Shown one piece after another: positions 6,972-14,040 of a DNA stretch of 20,642 bases. The translations under genes and the position numbers were made by a program. How positions within the stretch are numbered: position 1 is the first letter of the stretch; the number at the start of each line of letters is the position of its first letter. Below the pieces are notes generated by a model that saw nothing but the letters and a program-made list of their open reading frames with translations, made no database searches and was not told where the DNA came from. This DNA is from JBAYHN01 sp041666125 (GTDB lineage: Bacteria > Patescibacteriota > Gracilibacteria > UBA1369 > UM-FILTER-53-11), in contig JBAYHN010000019.1 in NCBI GenBank assembly GCA_041666125.1, forward strand, positions 1 to 20,642. Reading direction: 5' to 3'.

Positions 6972-8303
6972 TTAGACTTTACCCATTTTTCGTACTTCTC
7001 CCATCAATTTATCCAATTGCAAATTGCCAGTTCCTCCCTGATGCTTGGACTGCTTTAACATCTTGGTAATTTCATCCTTGCTGACTTTGATCTTGTTCAA
7101 ATTCGCGCCGATTTCTATGTATGCATCGCGGAAAGACATACCACCCTTTACCATTTCAAAAGCTTTGTGTGCGGCAAAAAGTTCCGGAGTCATGTCGTTT
7201 AACAAAGTTTCTTCGTTTGGTTTTATTTTTTTGATTATGATGGAAGCGACTTCGAGAGACATTTCTGTGTAGCGTAAGCCCAAAAACAGCGGTCGTTTGA
7301 TTTCTTGGCCGTCGCGATGGTAGCCGGAAATTTTATTCAAAATATTCATTGTAAGTTCGTTTTTGCAGGCAACAACCGTGGCTGTTCTGCCGCGAATTAG
7401 CTCCGCCACATCAAGATTTTTCTTTTGTGGCATGATTGAAGATCCTGTGGAAATTTCGTCCGGTACTGTGAAAAATCTAAATTCCTGAGTGGTGAAAAAT
7501 AGTAGGTCGCTGGCCAATTTATTTAGAGTGAGCATTATTTGTTCGCATGCCGTTAGAACCATTCCTTCTATTTTTCCGCGTGAATTGTGGCAATAAATTA
7601 CGTTGCTTTGCGTTTTTGCAAAGCCCAAATCCTTGGAAAGATGATCTCTATCAAAGCTGAAAGGGGAGCCATATCCGGCACCACTTCCAAGCGGATTTTG
7701 ATCTACTAAAATATCATTTATCGCATCCAGAATTTTTAAATCATCAATCAAACTTTCCGCAAAAGAGCCGTACCAAGTTCCAACAGTTGTCGGCATGGCT
7801 TTTTGCATGTGAGTGTAACCGGGCATAGGAACAAATTCATATTTTTTCGCAGTGGTAATTAAATCCTGTGCGAGCTGAAGGCCAATCCCTCTTAATTTTT
7901 TTAGTCTGTCCTTCATAAAAAGCCTCATTGTAACCAAAATCTGGTCATTTCTGGAACGAGCTGTGTGTATTTTTTTGCCGATGTCGCCATGATTTGCAAT
8001 CAAATAACTTTCAATCTTTGTGTGGCAATCTTCATCTTCCAGCGTTAAAACAAACTGGCCTTTTTTATATAGGGCCATAATTTCGTCCAATCCTTTTTTT
8101 AGTGTTTTTAATTCTGCATCTGTAATTATTTTGTGGCGATTTAGCATGCGGCCGTAGCCCCAAGAGCCTTCTACATCATATGGAATTAATTCCTGATCAT
8201 AGCCAATATCGTCTCCGGCGTTATATTCTTCCACAAGTGGGTCCAGAGTTACCACGTTTTTTTTGAACCAAAGTTTGCGTTTGATTGGCTGCTGTTTTTT
8301 CAT
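6972..8303 (-). CDS. argH: Argininosuccinate lyase homologue
   Basis: This 443-residue member of the fumarase/aspartase superfamily carries the argininosuccinate lyase blocks HTARSRNDQ (113-121), PGYTHMQKAMP (161-171) and the signature GSSIMPQKKN (287-296). The last contains the catalytic serine loop. The expected reaction is argininosuccinate to arginine plus fumarate. The N-terminus departs from the family: the usual W-G-G-R-F reads WFKKN (12-16), the D-I-x-G-S-x-A-H block reads DVEGSWGYG (43-51), and the signature continues NLD instead of NPD. No argG or other arginine gene is present, which is typical of CPR auxotrophs. It may therefore act on imported argininosuccinate, run in reverse, or use another substrate. 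It is the last gene of the pta operon, 12 nt after the amidohydrolase stop, with no ribosome binding site. Confidence 0.85.
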   Translation of the reverse strand: MKKQQPIKRKLWFKKNVVTLDPLVEEYNAGDDIGYDQELIPYDVEGSWGYGRMLNRHKIITDAELKTLKKGLDEIMALYKKGQFVLTLEDEDCHTKIESYLIANHGDIGKKIHTARSRNDQILVTMRLFMKDRLKKLRGIGLQLAQDLITTAKKYEFVPMPGYTHMQKAMPTTVGTWYGSFAESLIDDLKILDAINDILVDQNPLGSGAGYGSPFSFDRDHLSKDLGFAKTQSNVIYCHNSRGKIEGMVLTACEQIMLTLNKLASDLLFFTTQEFRFFTVPDEISTGSSIMPQKKNLDVAELIRGRTATVVACKNELTMNILNKISGYHRDGQEIKRPLFLGLRYTEMSLEVASIIIKKIKPNEETLLNDMTPELFAAHKAFEMVKGGMSFRDAYIEIGANLNKIKVSKDEITKMLKQSKHQGGTGNLQLDKLMGEVRKMGKV

Positions 8304-8315
8304 AAAATTAATTTT

Positions 8316-9323
8316 TTAAAGTTTGATTTTCATTGTTTTGAAGCCATTTGTGGTCGCGATCTGTGCCAGGCGTGGAATATCATAAAATCGGCATGCACTG
8401 GCCAACATAAGCACTTCTTCAAAGAGGCTTCCGTTGTCTTCCGGCACAAAAATATCTGAAATATTATCTGTGCCAAGCGAAACATTTATTCCGGCTTTTA
8501 CCATTTCGTCCACCTGCGCAATGCAGTTGTGAATTGGCGCCAATTTATTTTTTAATTGTTTCATGCTCACCGCGGCTTTTGGGCAAACGGTCACATTTGC
8601 GCCCGCTGCAACAATTTTTCGGTAAATATTTTGCCTATCTTCTTCTGCCATGCATGAAGTTGAAATCGCGTGAACAAGAGTTACGCGCCCTTCCATTTTA
8701 TTTTCCATAATTTTATCGATGAACCAGTCGGAGTCTTTTTCGTCCGGATTGTTTTCTTGGTCAATGTGAACATCAATGTCTTTGCCTAGGTTTTTTGCGA
8801 CAGAGAAAAGGAAATCGGCGTGTTTGCGGTCACCGCCCGGCATTTTTCTATCGCGGGAAGGAAGTCCGCCAACCACATCGCAAACTGCGCAGGCTTTTTC
8901 GAAAAGTTCAGTTTTATATTTATCGAAACCGGTTGAATCGGCGTTCAAAAAGCCCTCGAGAGGGTGAGCAACAAGCTGCAAAGTAAATTTGCCTTTATAT
9001 TTTTCGCGAACTTTTGCGGCCGCGTTGACGACCAACATGTCTACGATGCTATCTGCGTCAACGTGTGTTCTGCATGCGGTAATTCCTTCTTTTATAAAAT
9101 CTTCGATGCAGTAAACAAGCCTCTCTTGAACGGATTCGTCGGTATGTTTTTTCTTAATTTCTCTGTTTAATACCCATTTTTCTTCCATTAATGCCGAGGC
9201 TTGCTCCCAAATTTCCGGAGTAAGCGTGTAGGCGCGATCCAAATGTGCATGACAATTAGCCATTCCCGCGGTCTTACCGACCTCTTTAAAGAAAAGTTCT
9301 TTAAATGGGAATTTCTGTATCAT
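8316..9323 (-). CDS. CodA-like metal-dependent amidohydrolase
   Basis: The 335-residue protein has the metal-site order of the amidohydrolase superfamily: H25-x-H27 (CHAHLD), H87 (THVD), H186 (VHIDQ), H218 (VHAIS) and D286 (GTDN). The AGINVSLGTDN...SLFEEVLMLASAC region is most like the cytosine deaminase/CodA and AtzC branch. It probably deaminates a base or a related heterocycle, releasing ammonia. Two features are unusual. The acid that follows H-x-D in CodA (HCDE) is Q189, with E190 next to it. The protein also begins only 24 residues before the HxH motif and ends soon after the last barrel helix, so the N- and C-terminal strands that build the family's beta-sandwich are missing. It lies 22 nt after ackA and 12 nt before argH, and is co-transcribed with both. 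The substrate is unknown. Confidence 0.7.
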   Translation of the reverse strand: MIQKFPFKELFFKEVGKTAGMANCHAHLDRAYTLTPEIWEQASALMEEKWVLNREIKKKHTDESVQERLVYCIEDFIKEGITACRTHVDADSIVDMLVVNAAAKVREKYKGKFTLQLVAHPLEGFLNADSTGFDKYKTELFEKACAVCDVVGGLPSRDRKMPGGDRKHADFLFSVAKNLGKDIDVHIDQENNPDEKDSDWFIDKIMENKMEGRVTLVHAISTSCMAEEDRQNIYRKIVAAGANVTVCPKAAVSMKQLKNKLAPIHNCIAQVDEMVKAGINVSLGTDNISDIFVPEDNGSLFEEVLMLASACRFYDIPRLAQIATTNGFKTMKIKL

Positions 9324-9345
9324 TGTTATATTCCTAAATTATTTT

Positions 9346-10413
9346 CTAAGAAAAAGCAACCCTCAAAGTTTCTTGCGCGATCTTTTTTTCTTCGTCCGTG
9401 TGAATAACCAGGACTTTTGGATTTAAAAACGGCTTTATATAGCCCAAAATCCATTTTCGTAAATAGAACGCATTTTCGCCAATTCCGCCAGTGAAAACGA
9501 TGCAGTCAACTCCGCCGAGGGCTGCAGCATAGGAACCGATGTATTTTGCGATTCGGTAGGCGAAGAGCTGAAGTGTGCGCACCGCCGCCTCATTTCTTTT
9601 CTGGTATTTGGCCCAAAGGTCGCGAACGTCGGAAGATATTTCGGAAATTCCAAGCAGTCCGGATTCTTTGTTTAGCATTTTAAAAATTTCATTGTCTGTA
9701 AAGTTTTGTTCGCGAAGATAAAAGATTATTGCAGGATCAATGTCGCCGCAGCGAGTTCCCATTGGAATGCCTTCCAGCGGCGTGAATCCCATGCTCGTGT
9801 CTATGACTTTTCCGTTTTTTATTGCTGCTATGCTTGCGCCATTACCCAAGTGACAAGTAATAGTGCGGCGCGTTTTTGCTGTGCCAAGTTTTTTGCGAGC
9901 CTGCTCAAAAACATATGAATGGCTCGTACCATGAAAACCATATTTTCTTATTCTGAATTTTTTATAGAGATAGTAGGGAAGCCCATACAGAAAGGCTTTT
10001 TCCGGCATTGTTTGGTGGAAGGATGTGTCGAAAACTGCAACTTGTTTTAGGCCCGGAAACATTTTTTTGCATACATGGATGCAAGCTAGATTTGGAGGAT
10101 TGTGAAGAGGAGCGAGATGTGAAACCTTTTCTATTTCCGCAATTACTTTTGGGTTAATTAAAGTTGGCTCCGTGTATTTTTCTCCGCCATGAACAACTCG
10201 GTGTCCGATTGCATTTATTTCGTCGATATTTTTAATAACTTTTTCGCGAATTAGAATTTCGAGTGATGATTTTACCGCTTCATTAAAGTCATCAATTGGT
10301 TTGCCATGGTTGTCTAATTGGCTTTCGAAAAGAGATTCTACCGTTTTGTTTTTTGTGGAAAAAAGTTCAAATTTAAGCGATGAAGACCCTGCGTTTAATA
10401 CTAGAATTTTCAT
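9346..10413 (-). CDS. ackA: Acetate kinase
   Basis: This 355-residue enzyme interconverts acetyl phosphate + ADP and acetate + ATP. Family blocks appear in order: NAGSSSLKF at the N-terminus, GHRVVHGG, the catalytic DTSFHQTMP, GFHGTSH, HLGNGAS, GTRCGDIDP with the catalytic arginine, and FTGGIGEN near the C-terminus. The protein is shorter than typical 400-residue enzymes, mostly through shorter loops. The frame starts with an ATG at 10422, but ATG 10413 places the family-typical MKILVLNAGSSS at the true N-terminus, so I chose it. It follows pta by 27 nt, and that gap holds a small GC-rich hairpin. Together with Pta this yields ATP by substrate-level phosphorylation in the cytoplasm. Confidence 0.93.
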   Translation of the reverse strand: MKILVLNAGSSSLKFELFSTKNKTVESLFESQLDNHGKPIDDFNEAVKSSLEILIREKVIKNIDEINAIGHRVVHGGEKYTEPTLINPKVIAEIEKVSHLAPLHNPPNLACIHVCKKMFPGLKQVAVFDTSFHQTMPEKAFLYGLPYYLYKKFRIRKYGFHGTSHSYVFEQARKKLGTAKTRRTITCHLGNGASIAAIKNGKVIDTSMGFTPLEGIPMGTRCGDIDPAIIFYLREQNFTDNEIFKMLNKESGLLGISEISSDVRDLWAKYQKRNEAAVRTLQLFAYRIAKYIGSYAAALGGVDCIVFTGGIGENAFYLRKWILGYIKPFLNPKVLVIHTDEEKKIAQETLRVAFS

Positions 10414-10423
10414 AATACGCATG

Positions 10424-10440
10424 AGCGCAGTGAATGCGCT
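10424..10440. repeat. 6-bp hairpin in the pta-ackA gap (GC-rich element, copy B)
   Basis: AGCGCA (10424-10429) and TGCGCT (10435-10440) pair perfectly around GTGAA. It falls between the pta stop and the ackA start. The core GCGCAGTGAATGCGC differs at only two positions from the element at 141-155. It may tune expression of ackA relative to pta, or mark a dispersed palindromic element. Confidence 0.5.
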
Positions 10441-11391
10441 TTATTTATTAAATAAAATTTCTTTTGTGTCGATTGCTTTTTCTGCAGCTTCCACCGAAGT
10501 GAATGCGGCAAGGGTCACAATATCTTCTACGGTGCATCCTCGTGACAGATCATTTATTGGCTTTTGTAAGCCCTGTAGGATTGGTCCTATTGCGTGGGCT
10601 TTTCCAAATCTTTCCACTAATTTATATGCAATATTTGCCGCTTCCAAATTTGGGAAAATTAAAACGTTGGCATTGCCCGGCACTCGCGATTTTGGAAATT
10701 TTTGCGCGCAAACTTCCGGAACCAGCGCGGCATCAACTTGCATTTCGCCCTCGCAAATTAAGTCCGGTCGCAAATGATTTACCATCTGCGTTGCTTCTTT
10801 TACTCGCGCAACATTTGGGTGTTTGGCGGAGCCATTTGTGGAAAAAGAAAGCATGGCAATTCGAGGCTCTATTCCAAAGCGACGGGCAGTTTCCGCCGTG
10901 TCTATGGCCAAATCCGCAAGTTCATGGGAGTTTGGCTCAATATTTACGGCGCAATCTGCAAAAAGCAAAAGTCTGTTTTCTAAAATCATAAAAAAGAATC
11001 CGGAAATTTTCCTAAATTTTTCTTTGGTTCTTATTACTTGGAGCGCAGGATGCAGGACATCTGCGGTTGTGCTAAGTGAGCCGGAAATCATTCCGTCTGC
11101 CTCGCCAATGTGTACCAGCATAGTCGCAAAATAATTTGGATTTTGCATTAGCTTTACCGCTTCTTCTTTTGTGAGCCCTTTGTCTTTACGCATTTCAAAA
11201 AATATCTCGCCAAATTCGCCAATCCGTTTGCTTTCTTTCTTTATATCAAAAGTTATTGGGTTTGCAGTTTTTTCTTCGCGAATTTTTTTTATTGCATCAA
11301 CTACTCTCGGATCATTGGTTTCGGGAAAAACAATTCGCGCCGGATTTTCTTTGGCGTGCTTTTTTACAACCTTTATAAAATTTTGCAGCAT
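10441..11391 (-). CDS. pta: Phosphate acetyltransferase
   Basis: The 316-residue protein is the single-domain (short) form of phosphotransacetylase: acetyl-CoA + phosphate gives acetyl phosphate + CoA. Diagnostic blocks are DGMISGSLSTTADVLHPAL, SFSTNGSAKHP, EGEMQVDAALVP, VPGNANVLIFPNLEAANIAYK and GPILQGLQKPINDLSRG. The frame remains open to a TTG at 11415, but ATG 11391 fits the family start (LQNFIKVVKKHAKENPARI), so it was chosen. It heads the operon pta-ackA-amidohydrolase-argH. A promoter candidate lies 12 nt before the ATG, and no Shine-Dalgarno sequence is present. Confidence 0.93.
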   Translation of the reverse strand: MLQNFIKVVKKHAKENPARIVFPETNDPRVVDAIKKIREEKTANPITFDIKKESKRIGEFGEIFFEMRKDKGLTKEEAVKLMQNPNYFATMLVHIGEADGMISGSLSTTADVLHPALQVIRTKEKFRKISGFFFMILENRLLLFADCAVNIEPNSHELADLAIDTAETARRFGIEPRIAMLSFSTNGSAKHPNVARVKEATQMVNHLRPDLICEGEMQVDAALVPEVCAQKFPKSRVPGNANVLIFPNLEAANIAYKLVERFGKAHAIGPILQGLQKPINDLSRGCTVEDIVTLAAFTSVEAAEKAIDTKEILFNK

Positions 11392-11403
11392 AAATCTTAT
11401 TAA

Positions 11404-11433
11404 AATATACAGCAAAACGCTCTTTTTTGGTAA
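11404..11433 (-). promoter_or_regulatory. Candidate promoter of the pta-ackA operon
   Basis: On the minus strand TTACCA (11433-11428), an 18-nt spacer and TATATT (11409-11404) give a plausible promoter. The predicted start near 11397 leaves a 5' leader of about 6 nt before ATG 11391. The -35 overlaps the 6-bp inverted repeat at 11429-11444, which could be a regulator site. Confidence 0.4.
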
Positions 11434-11444
11434 TTTCCATTACC
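11429..11444. repeat. Perfect 6-bp inverted repeat GGTAAT-4-ATTACC
   Basis: GGTAAT (11429-11434) and ATTACC (11439-11444) flank TTCC. No T-run follows on the minus strand, so a terminator of the upstream small gene is not favoured. Its overlap with the candidate -35 of pta makes an operator equally possible. Confidence 0.4.
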
Positions 11445-11455
11445 GTATTGCATGG

Positions 11456-11764
11456 CTATTTATTGGCAAGCTTCTTGTATATAAGAGAAACCAATAGAAG
11501 AAAGAAGGACCCAATAAAAAGTATTAAGAAAGTTGCGAACAGGCTCGTGATAATGTAACTCAGAATGAAATTAAAATCCCATTGAAGAACCTCTCCATTG
11601 ATTGTATTTGTGATTGCTGGTAGCCATGTATTAACTATCTCTGTAATGGTTCCGCCAATGGCTGAGAAAATTGCAACTTTGTATACCTGGTTAATTCTTT
11701 TTTCATTCATTTGGTGAATATTAAAAAATATGATTGTTTGCAAATCCAACATATCACAATACAT
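11456..11764 (-). CDS. Small two-helix membrane protein, unknown
   Basis: I do not recognise this 102-residue protein. Two hydrophobic segments are visible, about residues 30-49 (AIFSAIGGTITEIVNTWL core) and about 66-95, which is long and leucine/phenylalanine-rich, before a basic end (KKLANK). The N-terminus is uncertain. ATG 11764 has a near-consensus TTTAAT -10 box 11 nt upstream, whereas the internal ATG at 11710 (MNEKRINQVYK) would remove an odd hydrophobic lead of 18 residues and give a more ordinary basic start. It lies downstream of the lipoprotein gene on the same strand. Confidence 0.55.
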   Translation of the reverse strand: MYCDMLDLQTIIFFNIHQMNEKRINQVYKVAIFSAIGGTITEIVNTWLPAITNTINGEVLQWDFNFILSYIITSLFATFLILFIGSFFLLLVSLIYKKLANK

Positions 11765-11781
11765 TGAACGCGTTCATTAAA
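11765..11781 (-). promoter_or_regulatory. 12-bp palindrome with -10 box before the 11764 start
   Basis: TGAACGCGTTCA (11765-11776) is a perfect 12-bp palindrome ending directly at the ATG. It abuts, with one base of overlap, a TTTAAT -10-like box on the minus strand (11781-11776). A dimeric repressor bound here would cover the transcription start. No good -35 is visible, so the promoter is uncertain. Confidence 0.35.
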
Positions 11782-11785
11782 TTTC

Positions 11786-12055
11786 TCACTCACTCACCTT
11801 TTTTACGGCATCCACGGCCTCGCCGACTTTATTTGCGGCATCTTTAACCTTGGCCGCGGCATTTTGCACGTCTTCAATTTTCTTTTCTACAGAATCCTTT
11901 GTTTTGTTTATTTGATCACCAACATCTTTAACGGCTTCGGTTACATTTGTGGTGGCATCTTTTACCGTGCCCTGAACTTGGCTGCGTAGCCCCGGCAAAA
12001 TATCGCATCCAGACAGAATCAGAATGGCGAGCAATAATATTAATATTTTTTTCAT
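11786..12055 (-). CDS. Small helical lipoprotein
   Basis: Starting at ATG 12055, the 89-residue product has a lysine pair, a leucine/isoleucine-rich signal and the lipobox L14-S15-G16-C17. The cysteine would be lipidated after signal peptidase II cleavage. The mature part from about residue 30 is an alanine/lysine/valine-rich amphipathic helix with heptad-like spacing (VKDATTNVTEAVKDVGDQ and similar), probably a coiled coil or membrane-surface helix. The frame is open upstream to 12097, but those residues would bury the signal peptide, so I rejected the longer start. It lies 10 nt after the zinc-ribbon gene and uses TGA, the only TGA stop in the window, with an in-frame TAA two codons further on. 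Confidence 0.75.
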   Translation of the reverse strand: MKKILILLLAILILSGCDILPGLRSQVQGTVKDATTNVTEAVKDVGDQINKTKDSVEKKIEDVQNAAAKVKDAANKVGEAVDAVKKVSE

Positions 12056-12065
12056 AAAAGTGTTT

Positions 12066-12407
12066 TTATTTACCGTTGAAAAGCTTGGAAAGGTCACCTT
12101 TATAAGTTTTGAGGAAGTTGTGCATGTCTAGAACTTCGTTTGCGGTAACCCCATTTTCTTTGTCTTTTGTGGAAAAATTAATGATTGATGGTGTATCGCT
12201 AGTAACATTTGAAACCTCAAATAGTACAAAAGCCTGATTGTCGCATTTTGGACAGACCACAAGAAGTAGGCCCGCTCCTGTATCCATTCCCAGCATGCTT
12301 GTCGCCATTACGAAGATTGAGTCTTCATCGAAAGCGGATCCGCAGTGTGGGCACAGGTTAGTTTTCCTGAGCTGGTTAATTACCTTTTTTAAAAGTTTGA
12401 ATGACAT
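12066..12407 (-). CDS. Zinc-ribbon protein, unknown
   Basis: The 113-residue protein holds two CxxC knuckles, C19-P-H-C22 and C52-P-K-C55, separated by a hydrophobic linker, which together would bind one zinc ion. The first 17 residues are basic and the C-terminal half is polar without recognisable domain signatures. A role in nucleic-acid or protein binding is possible, but nothing in the sequence specifies it. A promoter lies directly in front: the -10 ends 10 nt before the ATG. It probably heads an operon with the lipoprotein and perhaps the 102-residue membrane protein. Confidence 0.65.
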   Translation of the reverse strand: MSFKLLKKVINQLRKTNLCPHCGSAFDEDSIFVMATSMLGMDTGAGLLLVVCPKCDNQAFVLFEVSNVTSDTPSIINFSTKDKENGVTANEVLDMHNFLKTYKGDLSKLFNGK

Positions 12408-12417
12408 AAGTAACTTA

Positions 12418-12445
12418 AAAATAGCGAGTTTTATAGGTTTTTCAA
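12418..12445 (-). promoter_or_regulatory. Promoter of the zinc-ribbon / lipoprotein operon
   Basis: On the minus strand TTGAAA (12445-12440; 5/6 match), a 16-nt spacer and TATTTT (12423-12418; 4/6) precede ATG 12407 by 10 nt. The transcript would have only about 4 nt of leader. Confidence 0.45.
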
Positions 12446-12448
12446 GCA

Positions 12449-12468
12449 GACATGCTTTTTTGCATGTC
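12449..12468. repeat. Perfect 7-bp hairpin downstream of gltX
   Basis: GACATGC (12449-12455) and GCATGTC (12462-12468) pair around a T6 loop (A6 on the minus strand). It lies 12 nt past the gltX stop and next to the -35 of the zinc-ribbon gene. In the gltX direction no U-run follows, so it is not a textbook terminator. On the plus strand a run of seven T begins 6 nt after the stem. ATAGG at 12433-12437 could pair with CCTAT at 12468-12472 in an alternative fold. Confidence 0.5.
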
Positions 12469-12479
12469 CTATGGTTTTT

Positions 12480-13952
12480 TTATAAGGTGTTCACCGCCCG
12501 TTTTAACCTTATCAGTGCTTTTTCCTTGCCAAGTGCCCAAATTACTTCAAAAACACCTGGTGAGAACTGTTCACCTGTTAAAGCAACGCGTGCCGGCCAC
12601 AAAACCTGGCCATTTTTTAGCCCCAAACCTGCAATTACTTCCATTAAGCGATTTTTGATTTTTTCCTGTTCGTCGAACCCGTCAAAATCTTCCAATGCTT
12701 TAATTATTGCTTCCAGTCCTTTTTTCGCGATTTCCAAATCCACTTTCATTTTTGGATTGGCAACCATGGCCGGATCAACTTTTACTTCATCCTTAAAATA
12801 AAATGAAATGTGGTCTTTAACTTTTGATGGATCTTGCAAAAGTTTTTCTTCCACGGTTAAAAGTCCGCGCTTTAATAATGCCTCTTCGCGCTTCCATTCG
12901 TCTGGAATGTACTGTGCGCATAAATCCAAAAGTTTTTGTGATTTATCGCCTGGTTCTGCATCAAACTTTTTGCGACGCCATTGCCAATTTATCCAATCCA
13001 ATTTTTCCAGATCAAAAACTGCACCTGCTTTGTGAACTTTTTCCAGCGTGAATTTTTCAATCAGTTCGTCGAGCGTGAAAATTTCCTGTGTGCTGTCTGA
13101 TCCGGGATGCCAGCCAAGCAGCGCAATAAAATTTATCATGGCTTCCGGCAGATATCCCTTCTTTATATAGTCTTCAACCGCCACGTCGCCCTGACGCTTG
13201 GAAAGTTTGCTGCGATCTTTATTTAAAATTAGAGGTAAATGGGAAAAAATAGGATGTTTCCAGCCGAAAGATTGGTAAAGCAAAATGTGTTTTGGAGTGG
13301 AAGAAAGCCATTCTTCACCTCGAATCACGTGCGAAATATTCATCATGTGATCATCCACAACGTTTGCAAGATGGTAAGTAGGGAAGCCGTCGGATTTAAG
13401 CAAAACCTGGTCATCTATTGTGTCGCATTTAAAAGAAACATTTCCGCGAACGGCATCTTCCCATTCCACCGCGCCGGAAGTTGGAATTTTTTGTCTTATT
13501 ACAAAGGGCACGCTCGCATCCATTAATTTTGCAGTTTCTTCTTTGGAGAGATGCAAGCAATGTTGATCATATTTTGGCGCTAAATGTTTTTCTTCCTGCA
13601 ATTTGCGCATTTCATCGAGTCTTTGAGCGGTGCAAAAACATCTGTATGCAAAACCTTTTTCCAAAAGTTCGTCGGCATGTTTTTTATAAAGTTCGGTGCG
13701 CTGTGACTGAATATATGGGCCACATGAACCTTCCACACCTGGACCTTCATCAAATTCGAGTCCTGACCATTTTAAGGTTTTTATTAAACTTTCCACGGCG
13801 CCTTCTACCGCGCGTTTTTGGTCGGTATCTTCTATGCGCAATAAAAATTTACCCTGATTTTTACGAGCAAATAGGTAGTTGTAAAGGGCCGCTCTAAGTC
13901 CTCCTACATGCAGGAAACCTGTTGGCGAAGGTGCAAATCGTGTTCGAATCAT
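12480..13952 (-). CDS. gltX: Glutamyl-tRNA synthetase
   Basis: This 490-residue class I aminoacyl-tRNA synthetase charges tRNA-Glu. In lineages without GlnRS it also charges tRNA-Gln before amidation. The Rossmann fold starts with RFAPSPTGFLHVGG (the HIGH motif is HVGG, 15-18). LLRIEDTD (37-44) follows, a zinc-knob candidate begins with C105-x-C107, and the KMSKS loop reads KLSKR (249-253). The C-terminal helical anticodon-binding region begins near residue 310, and the length is normal. The promoter lies directly against the start codon, so translation is probably leaderless. The gene is divergent from ftsK across 88 bp. Confidence 0.95.
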   Translation of the reverse strand: MIRTRFAPSPTGFLHVGGLRAALYNYLFARKNQGKFLLRIEDTDQKRAVEGAVESLIKTLKWSGLEFDEGPGVEGSCGPYIQSQRTELYKKHADELLEKGFAYRCFCTAQRLDEMRKLQEEKHLAPKYDQHCLHLSKEETAKLMDASVPFVIRQKIPTSGAVEWEDAVRGNVSFKCDTIDDQVLLKSDGFPTYHLANVVDDHMMNISHVIRGEEWLSSTPKHILLYQSFGWKHPIFSHLPLILNKDRSKLSKRQGDVAVEDYIKKGYLPEAMINFIALLGWHPGSDSTQEIFTLDELIEKFTLEKVHKAGAVFDLEKLDWINWQWRRKKFDAEPGDKSQKLLDLCAQYIPDEWKREEALLKRGLLTVEEKLLQDPSKVKDHISFYFKDEVKVDPAMVANPKMKVDLEIAKKGLEAIIKALEDFDGFDEQEKIKNRLMEVIAGLGLKNGQVLWPARVALTGEQFSPGVFEVIWALGKEKALIRLKRAVNTL

Positions 13953-13958
13953 GAGCTG

Positions 13959-13987
13959 ATTTTAGCCTTTTTAGGTCAGATTATGAA
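13959..13987 (-). promoter_or_regulatory. gltX promoter, leaderless arrangement
   Basis: On the minus strand TTCATA (13987-13982), a 17-nt spacer and TAAAAT (13964-13959) precede the ATG at 13952 by exactly 6 nt. Initiation would fall on the A of the ATG. Confidence 0.5.
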
Positions 13988-14022
13988 GGGGGAATAATTT
14001 TTCGGGGATTTTGCGCTAAATC

Positions 14023-14031
14023 TGCTATAAT
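14023..14031 (+). promoter_or_regulatory. ftsK promoter, extended -10
   Basis: TGC-TATAAT (14023-14031) is a perfect extended -10 with no convincing -35. Only 9 nt separate it from ATG 14041, giving a leader of 0 to 3 nt. Confidence 0.6.
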
Positions 14032-14040
14032 CCAGCCTGT

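Noticed and set aside
11392..11415. Upstream TTG start for pta at 11415.
   Set aside because: It would overlap the likely -10 box (11404-11409) and add eight residues not seen in the family.
12056..12097. Upstream start for the lipoprotein at 12097.
   Set aside because: It would place 14 polar residues before the signal peptide and overlap the zinc-ribbon gene; the lipobox spacing fits ATG 12055.
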